Assembly: GCF_000182565.1 (NCBI RefSeq)
Contig: NW_015971541.1
Coordinates: 458,067-522,066, forward strand
DNA length: 64,000 bases
Direction: 5' to 3'
From: Spizellomyces punctatus DAOM BR117
Lineage: Eukaryota; Chytridiomycota; Chytridiomycetes; Spizellomycetales; Spizellomycetaceae
Shown here: piece after piece, positions 56,388 to 64,000 of the stretch
Layout of the letters: the number at the start of each line of letters is the position of its first letter
Position numbering within the stretch: the stretch's first letter is position 1
Notes under the pieces: generated by a model
Databases searched by the model: none
What the model was told of the DNA's origin: nothing
The model's input: only the letters and a program-made list of their open reading frames with translations
Program-made: the position numbers and the translations under genes

Positions 56388-57344
56388 ATGTCAGTACCAG
56401 CAGAAGTTCAACTTAATATGCCACCAACAGATCCTGCAGACACGGAGATGACGGTGGAAGAGGGTCCACGGATGCGAAAGCTCCGTGAAGTCTTTGAAGC
56501 GGCCTTAAACACATGCCTAAACGGATGTAGGTCAGTTTGCCGGTGCTCAAATGATAGATCGGAAGACTGTCGATTTTTTACTCATATTAATATTACAGTT
56601 ACGCGAAAATGGCCCAAGCCTTTCCTCGTCTCGCACGCGATAATCCGGATGCACTTCGGAGCGCGCGTGAACAGTTGGTTGCCTTCATTCGAGAATCGAT
56701 ACGAGTAAGCGTAATCTTCTAACTGTGAATGACAAACTGGCCAATGAATGGATTGTTCCCTACCTTGACAGGAAGAATTTGAGGACATTAACATGGATAA
56801 AAATGTTGTGGCCAAACTCAACGAGCTTGACCGCATTATTGCACTAGCCCAGCAGAGGCAGAAAGCAGAATATGAAAGGGGGCAGGGGCGAGGGTCGAAG
56901 AGAACAGATAATAGCTCTGCACCAGCGGAGTGCATGCATTTCAGGTAAATACAGATCGAATGCGACAGGATCTCCAGGCGCCACCCAAAACTTCAGTTCA
57001 ATAACAATCCTCAAATGAACTATCGCACAGAGTATCTCCCGCTCAGGCAATTCGAGCTTACAGCGTATATGCCAAGCGACGCGAACTGAGTAAGCTACAC
57101 ACGGAATTGGCCGAGGTGAGCCAAACCGAGAGTAAAACATGTGACGGTCTTATTTACTCAGGCTGTACAGATCCAGTCTGCAAATCATGCTCTTCAGTCA
57201 CGTCTTACGCAGTCCAGAGCAGAAGTGAGTACTTTACAAAATACCATTCAATCATCTGCGGATAAGCTTCTGCCACCTCGAGGGATCGTCGATGTGATAG
57301 AGATAAACACAGCTGTTGGCGGTTCAGAGATGGAATGGACGTAG
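56388..57344 (+). CDS. Kinetochore MIS12-complex subunit Nnf1 (PMF1 family)
   Basis: Five exons (56388-56530, 56599-56704, 56772-56944, 57031-57115, 57162-57344) give 229 residues. The Nnf1 pattern is present: LREVFEAALNTCLNGCSYAK then MAQAFPRLARDNPDALRSAR, EEFEDINMDKNVVAKLNELD and a C-terminal coiled coil (SKLHTELAEAVQIQSANHAL). Nnf1/PMF1 is one of four subunits of the MIS12 complex, which ties the centromere to the Ndc80 microtubule coupler. A longer frame runs upstream of ATG 56388 but looks non-coding. Similarity is structural and modest, so confidence is moderate to high. Confidence 0.8.
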
Positions 57345-57502
57345 AGACGAATCCACGCCTGGGCACAGACTTCAGGCACACCAGCGCGGTCACATCAAAC
57401 TTGTACATAATTCAGCGAGGCTTCCTATTTAAATATAATTCCTTAAAACTACAATGGCCTAAGTGCGCCTCAATATCTACATCCCTGCCACGCTAACTAC
57501 AG

Positions 57503-60500
57503 TCACCGACGCTTTCCAAGTCGGCTCATTGTCTTTGACATACGCTGGTACACAGTGGCAGGCTTTTTCTCTTTCTTCGGTGCAGAAACGTTCACTGCTG
57601 TATTCGCGATGGTTGGTTTCATCTCATCTGATGAGTTGCTAATGATTTGGTTACTAGCTGTGTTGCTCACTTCCCTAGTTGGAGGTGGTTGCGGTGGTGG
57701 TGGCAGATACATTCCGGTAACAGCGGCCTTCGGTGGATTAGTCGCCATACTCTCTTTACGAATTGGCAAGGACGTGACGCACGGTTTGCTCTGAGCAGGG
57801 GGTGCGATATGGGGTACATCTATCACCTTTGAGGTGTCACTTCTGATAGTTGTACTGGTTCTGATATATCCCAAGGATCGCCCTTTCTTTTTTCGAGTTG
57901 CACGTGTACCATCATCTGCATCGTCGCTGGCATCATCAGACTCGGACTCTGGTTTTCGCTTTGCCTTTCTGGTGTTACCGCCGGGAATATACGCTTGGCC
58001 ATCGTCCGTGTGGACGACTCCATCATCATCCTCGTCCATATACTCGCCGTCATCTTCATCATCAATAGGCTCATCATCATTGTCTGAATCCAAAAATTCC
58101 ATTTCGGTTAAATCTGAAAGCCATTCATCCGAGTCATCATCAATGGCGCTCCCATGCGCGATCAATGATTCATTTTCAATTTGCTCCAAATGCCCCGCTT
58201 GCAAGGTGTGAATCTCAGCTTTGATCGTCGCATTCGGATGCGAATCGAGGTCAACTGCGTTTGTGGCCGCCTCACTTAGATCCTTCTCATGCTCTTTAAG
58301 ATTCACGCCGTCGGATGGACCTGCTAGTAGCGAATAGGAACTAGCAGACTTTGAAGGTGGCGGATTCGGTTTGTCTATCCCCATCTCAGCCCGTGCCGCA
58401 TTTACATGCTTCTGAAGTTTCCGTAGAAGCTTCTGTACGTTCTTTATCCCTTGGGGAATGGTTCGCTTCAGCGCTTTTCTCTCTTCCTTCTTCAAACGGT
58501 TTACATCGCTCACACGTGTGGCGATTTCTTGAAGGAAGTTGATGAGGACATTCAAGCCATCTAGTTCCCACTTCGATAATATTTGAGCAGCATGTTCTAG
58601 TATTACAATACGGTCAACGATCATCAACGTCTTCAAACTGTCTCGAGGAAGATTTACTTACCTTTTAGTATGCCGAGATAAGCCTTCGCTGCATACCACT
58701 GCATTTTCTCAAAGAAAGGAAATCTGTAGAACAAGAGTAATCTTATCTCAGTACATGTACAACTCTGCCTCTATAGTACGCGAATACCTGAATTTCGCAG
58801 GTACCAAGGTTCGCTTTTCAATTTCGTAGATGTCAAGCTGTCCTCCGATATTCAGCCCTTGAAAAACTGATTAAGGAACACTAGTTGTGTACATATGGAG
58901 AACAGAAGGGCTCACCTTGAAGAAAATTTCCACCTATTACGACTGAATCCGCTGGCGTATATACGGCATGTATCTGCATTCTCATTAACTATTCATGCCT
59001 CATCCTCTTTCCTACTGGTAATGTACTTACCCATCCAGTTGGTATAATCATCCTACGACAATGACGATTAGTTGATAGGTGGCATCGCTGATAACCTGCA
59101 AGCCCCTTCTTACGTGTTGCCGGCGTAGAGACACACTTCAATTGCGCCTCCTTTAATCTCATCTGCAAGAAAGATATTCGATTGATCTGGCGATGACGAC
59201 CACTTTTCATACTATAATTTTGAATACGATCTTAGCAATAAGCCTGTTACAAGTGCTTCACGAGCAACAATCCTACCTTTCGTAGATTCGTTTTTGTTGG
59301 CTCGATGAAGTAGAATACCTTTTGACCGGAGAGTAAATGGTAGAATACCGAACTCCCACCAAAGTCTATATGAAAGCTGAGCCAGGGTGAATAATTATCG
59401 TGCCAATCATTTGCAGATGTTGCTTACTCTGTGTAGCTATCTTTCACGCTCATCAAACAGTACAGCTGGACGCGTGGATAATCATCTTTTGCCTTGAGAT
59501 CAACGGGCCAGACATTATCGATCCAGTCAAGCTCGCGGACAAGCCGGGGACGCTTAATTTGGTCCCCTAGCGGTGTTTGGCTAATTTCCAAGCTTATGAC
59601 CTTATGCAGGTCAGTACAGGGCTAATTCAGGTGTCTACATTGAATCGTTTGTGACTTACATTCAAAATTCGCTTTCGCTTCTCTGGTGGCTGGTGGAAAT
59701 ACTTTGCCCACTCGTCCAAAGTCATGATGCGTTCCGATTGTGTAGCTACTTCAATGACATCCACTTCTCGCTCCCTCCCGCACAGGTCCGCCACTTGATT
59801 GACCTGCACCATCCACAATAAGAACAGATAAACGATTCTTGAAACAAAGAATACGTACAATCAAACTCTTGTCTGGCATGCACATGTCCAGTCCTTCCGG
59901 ACTCTCAATGACAATGGGCTCTTTCAAACCTGTAGTTCGAGCCCAGTCCAACGTTACATCTCGGCCCTGGAGCCGTTGAAATCTGTCAGGGGCGAAAGAT
60001 CGCGCTCTCAACAACTTTGTAAAACGGTGTTCCTCCACAGCCACGCCTTGGTTTAGTTCGCTGTAATTTATTTGCGTTCTATCTCGCTTTGACTTTCGCG
60101 TGGGCTCCTTGTCTGGTGACGCATGGAATAATCACGAGAGTTCTTTTAGAGGTCTGCCAAATACTGATCTGCCTATAGTCTCACTTACAGATACTCTTCC
60201 CATGCGTTGCCTCACACTGAATTAGCAACTTGATAAGAATGAGTTCCGGCAAGATGCAGTTTGACTCTCACAAACCTCCGCACAGTAGAACTTGGTCAAA
60301 TACTGGGTGTCATCCTCTGTCATTGGAGGATCTATGCATTCGCCTGCAATATGACAATGTAGCCGTTAACTACAACCTTACTTACATTATACTGAAGCAA
60401 TATTACCGTGATACCAGTTCTTGCATCCGTCGCACTGTATCATAAACCGTCCATCTCGGCCGTCAGATTCACAATAACAGTACATGTTGCGCTTCGCTTT

Positions 60501-60602
60501 TGTTGGTCGCGTAGGAGGCACCTTACAAGGGTCGCTATTTACAAGTGAGGTCGCCTCTACTACTGAACCATCCACTGCTGAGACTGCTAGCGTCATGTTC
60601 AT
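57503..60602 (-). CDS. PHD-JmjC histone lysine demethylase (JHDM1/KDM2-KDM7 type)
   Basis: Thirteen exons (60602-60407, 60343-60276, 60216-60189, 60112-59859, 59803-59660, 59600-59428, 59376-59277, 59211-59114, 59052-59031, 58974-58917, 58857-58788, 58723-58661, 58640-57503) give 803 residues. PHD finger: [31 protein letters not shown]. Jmj[20 protein letters not shown] with the Fe ligands Hx[33 protein letters not shown] with the distal His, and [13 protein letters not shown] helical region ([17 protein letters not shown]) and an acidic tail ([17 protein letters not shown]) follow. It should bind methylated H3 and demethylate H3K36 or H3K9. ATG 60602 is chosen; the frame has another ATG at 60758. 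Exon 9 is only 22 nt. Confidence 0.93.
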
Positions 60603-60800
60603 GACATCTATGTGCTTGAACGCAGGCAAAGAGCGTACGCAAATGTTTTGTGAAGTTGAGATCAGCCTGCTTTCGTAAGGAACGGGTACTAGAGCTCTGA
60701 CGATACCATAGCAACAACATGTGTAACGGGATGGAGTAAGGTCAGACGCACGCGACATGGTGCGCTATTTTCCTGGCCTTTGTGAGCCATCTATGCGCGC
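60603..60800. promoter_or_regulatory. Upstream region between JmjC and LRR genes
   Basis: 198 bases between divergent start codons if the shorter start of the JmjC gene is right; only 42 bases if the longer one is. The tight spacing argues for the shorter model. Confidence 0.4.
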
Positions 60801-63800
60801 ATGTGCAACATTTCGGAGATAGATGGGTCCCTCTCGTCTCTGCAGGATCTTTATCTGCGATTGGGTGCTCGGCAGGGCGGCTCTTCTGGATCATCAATTA
60901 GACTGGAAGACGTTCGCGAACTTAACGTCCACTCGAATCGCATAACAAAGATCGATAGGAATGCTCTCCAGGCCTTTCGTTCGTTGGTCATATTGGACCT
61001 CTCCAGTAACTTGGTATGCTTGCCTGCTTTGGCCGAGACTTGGCCTGTTGTGGTAGGAATCATTCCTCACATCCAGAGCTAGATACAGAAGATTGAGGGC
61101 CTGGAGGTCGTACCACACTTGCGAGAGCTGAACCTCTCTAACAATAAGGTAGGAAACCAATACAAGGCAACAACTGCGTTAAATAGGAGCTGTCGATTAG
61201 TCTTCCTGTGTTATTATTTCTTTACACTCTGTTCTGCGAATAATAAAGATCTGTCGGATCGAAAACTTGCGAGACCTTCATAATTTGCGCCAGTTTATTA
61301 TATCCTTCAATTCTATCCGCACCTTGGAAGGGCTAACTGACATGCATGGAAATGACTACTCGTTGGAGCTGCTTGATCTCAAAGGCAACAATATTGATGA
61401 TTGGCAAGCGCTTCGTCCGCTGATGGGATGCATGGTAAGTCCAGTGTCTGGCATATTTAGACGACACTGTTATGTCACCAGATTCCTATGCATCTTCAGT
61501 ATTAATATTGAAATTAACTCATCAGAAACTCAAGCATCTTGTCTTGAATGGCCACCATGCGGTGTCCAAGGTCAATCCGATCTGTGGTGCGCCATCCTAT
61601 TCCCCAATGATGGTCTTGAATCTCCTGAAGCAACTTCATTCAGTTGACGGTGTAGATCGGCACGGTATTCGCGTAACATGTACTGAAACACAAAAACTTA
61701 ACCCTCTATGGTGCACACCTTTCTCATGTTTCCCATTTCCTGTAGCTCACATATCTTCAAGTCATCCGGATATCGCTAAATATGCAGACTTTGTCCAAGA
61801 ACACCAGAAAGAGGGCGCCAGGTTGTGTAGATCTTTTACGTTGCAGAAATATCTTTGTACCATATCATTTTTGCTGATTGCTCGATATCAATTGAATAGT
61901 GCCGATCCGGGTCATTCGGTACGGACCCCAGTCATATCTGCCCCCTCGAGACACTTTCAGAGCGGCTCAACACCTTCCGGAGCGCAACGAATTGACAATG
62001 AGGTGCACTATCTCTCGGAACAACTTACGCAGTTGCAACAACAAATGGATTCGGTACTGGACGTAACGAGTTCAATGCGTGCGCCAACTCAACAGCGGCC
62101 GCAGGCAGATGTCAGCCAGATGGAGAACCTGTACAATGAGGTCCGCAATATGATCGGAAAAGCGCAGTCCCTTAAGTTAGACGGAGGACCTACGAGTTTC
62201 CAAAATCGATCGACGGGATCTTCGATATCACCAGACCGTCTTACACGGCTTGAAAAGCAGATGGAAAGATTAATGGAATGCATAACGTCACTCAATAGAG
62301 ATGACCAATCGCATCGAAAAAGAGACGGTCAGCGCGCGTCTCCTAAAATGCGCAGAGAATCTGGTGCCGATGCCGTAAACTATGACGTTGAGCGTCAGGA
62401 TGATATCGTCTCGACATCCTCAAGCCCTGGCGCTGGCGAGAACAGGTTGGAACGCCAATACAGATATACTGATGTCTGAATGTGCGTCCTATTAATATCC
62501 AAATATTGCAGCGATGAGTCAGAGTACACAACATTACCAACGAGGATCCCGGCGTCTAAGGTGCGCTTTCTTGTTTGCTCCCAAGTTAAGTACTGGATTG
62601 ACAGATAGATTTATCAGAATGGCAAGCGTCAGACCCTTGTGTGGCGCGAGCAAAAACCAATGCATTCACGGGAAGGACGATATCGGGCAGAAAAGAAGCC
62701 GCTGAGTTGTAATTCATTCAATATCAAAACCGACGAAAATAGTCCTGAGAGGTAAGGCAAATTATGAAACAGTAGGCAAACGGGGCTATGCTCAGTTCTG
62801 TACAGTAGTAAAGGAAAGCCAACGTCTTCTGACATGCAAGGCGGTTCGGCTGTGGCGCTAGCAGCCAACGCAAAACTCATCCGTGCCTTAGAAGAGGAAG
62901 AGAAGCGTCTGCGTGCCAATGAGAAAACGTATGCGGATGAAATAAAAAAGCTCACAGGAGAGTTGAGCGAGGAGCGAAGTCGACGCCAGAAGGCCGAAGA
63001 TGAATGCATGGCCCTAAAGAAACAGGTAAAACACCCTCTCTAATTAGCCGTGTATTTGACATGATTAAATCATGATAACCTTAACTGTCAAGGCAACGGG
63101 GCAAGCTGAGGCAGCGGGTGCAGACAAAGATAAATTAAATGCTTTAGCGGACGAAAACTCCAGACTGAAGACTCGGCTGCAAGAGGCAGATTCAAGCTGT
63201 CAGTCCATAGCTAGTGAGCTGTCTTCAGTAAAGGTGAGCTGCACTGGCCTGGAGGATTGTGATTTTGGTTAAAAGCGATCCGTTTATAAGGCCGACTTAA
63301 ACGATATAAGACTGAAATACGACCAACTCTTGGCTGAGAGCGCGGAATGTAAAACTCACCTACTGACACAAGAAAAAGAGCTAAAGAACGTAAAAACAAC
63401 TGAACAAGAGATCAAGGTACGGCGAAGGTGTAGATATTCGCCTTACAAGAACCCATTTGTAAAAGGATGAATAGGTGTCTGCTGCAGAGCTAGAATGCCA
63501 ATTAAAACTATGCGAGGAAGAAAAGGCTCGTTTATCCGTCCGGCTAGTAAAAGATCGGGAGCAGTCGAGAGTCAAGGTTGCGGAGGTAATGTTTCTATTT
63601 AGTCCGCCATTGACCATAATTCCAGCTCATGTGTGAATGCTCCAGGTCAAGAAAGAAAATGAAATTTACAAAGCTACCATCAGGCAATTGCAAAAGGAGA
63701 ACAGTGCATTACAGCAAAATTTAAGTTCTCGAGATTTTGACGCCCGCCAGCAGTTAAACGACCTCGCAGCGTACGTGTTGTCCTTTACTGTGCGAAAGCG

Positions 63801-64000
63801 ACAAACACACTTCATGGTGACATTTATGTAGGATGCGGAGTTCTGAATTAAAACAGGCTATATCGGAGACTACCAACCAGTTGCTCGAAAGGCACAAAGT
63901 TGAGTACGATGCAGTATCCCACCAGCTTACGAGGACCCAACATGCCTATGCCGCTTTGGAGGAAGAATTCCGAAAAGGCATGAAAGGTAGCTCATTTCAA
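60801..64000 (+). CDS. Leucine-rich-repeat and coiled-coil protein (LRRCC1-like), 3' end outside window
   Basis: Exons: 60801-61013, 61083-61148, 61249-61434, 61526-61649, 61746-61821, 61900-62445, 62809-63025, 63093-63233, 63276-63416, 63475-63585, 63646-63770, 63832-63986; the gene continues past 64000. About 700 residues are seen. SDS22-type LRRs: VRELNVHSNRITKID, SLVILDLSSNLIQKIEGLE, LRELNLSNNKICRIENLRD, SLELLDLKGNNIDD and LKHLVLNGHHAVSKVNPI. Then a Ser/Gln-rich linker and long heptads (LIRALEEEEKRLRANEK and more). The order fits the centrosomal LRRCC1/VFL1 family needed for centriole and basal-body placement. The 62445/62809 junction (363-bp intron, weak donor gttgga) is inferred but keeps phase. 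Confidence 0.8.

Noticed and set aside
60603-60758. 52-residue N-terminal extension of the JmjC protein
   Set aside because: It is open but looks non-coding (Cys/Val/Ser mix without conservation) and would leave only 42 bases to the divergent gene.

Overview
This window is nuclear DNA of a fungus. Genes are close together on both strands and most are cut by many short introns (about 35-100 bp, GT-AG). The Zn2Cys6 transcription factor, the FIS1, QCR7, Nbp2-like and Sen2 proteins and the short introns fit a fungus. A radial-spoke-type MORN protein (RSPH1-like) and a centrosomal LRR/coiled-coil protein (LRRCC1-like), together with methionine synthase reductase and a copine, point to a flagellated, early-diverging (chytrid-type) fungus rather than a yeast or mushroom. 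The species is not determined. I found no tRNA, rRNA, CRISPR array or transposon.

Left part (1-21 kb): mitoribosomal uL29m, prefoldin subunit 1, an NTF2-like export factor (NXT1), a cyclopropane-synthase-like methyltransferase, a FAHD1-like hydrolase, an L-arabinokinase-type glycosyltransferase, CTU2 (tRNA 2-thiolation), a BMT5-like methyltransferase fused to C2H2 fingers, QCR7, an orphan membrane-type protein, mitoribosomal bS6m and a 17-exon fidgetin-like AAA ATPase with 5-, 6- and 13-nt exons.

Middle part (21-44 kb): a Zn2Cys6 regulator, an SH3 protein with a large acidic insertion, a divergent MOB1/RSPH1 pair, a 1476-residue RGS-C1-RA-DH-PH Rho exchange factor, FIS1, then a minus-strand block of methionine synthase reductase, ATP23 and cytochrome P450 reductase, followed by SEN2 and riboflavin kinase. 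Two diflavin reductases therefore lie about 10 kb from the enzyme that makes FMN, which may be coincidence.

Right part (44-64 kb): mitoribosomal uS14m, ketopantoate reductase, a tiny His-rich candidate gene, a second cyclopropane synthase, mitochondrial tryptophanyl-tRNA synthetase, calcineurin B, an 18-exon copine, a candidate secreted protein, a kinetochore Nnf1/PMF1 protein, a PHD-JmjC histone demethylase (JHDM1/KDM2/7 type), and the LRRCC1-like gene, which runs off the right edge.

Exon coordinates were read by hand. For nearly all named genes the exon lengths sum to a multiple of three, the phases agree, and family motifs continue across the junctions; this is the main support for the models. 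I saw no clear gene cluster with a joint new function. The most unusual items are individual architectures: microexons, the multidomain RhoGEF, the BMT5/zinc-finger fusion and the split SH3 domain.
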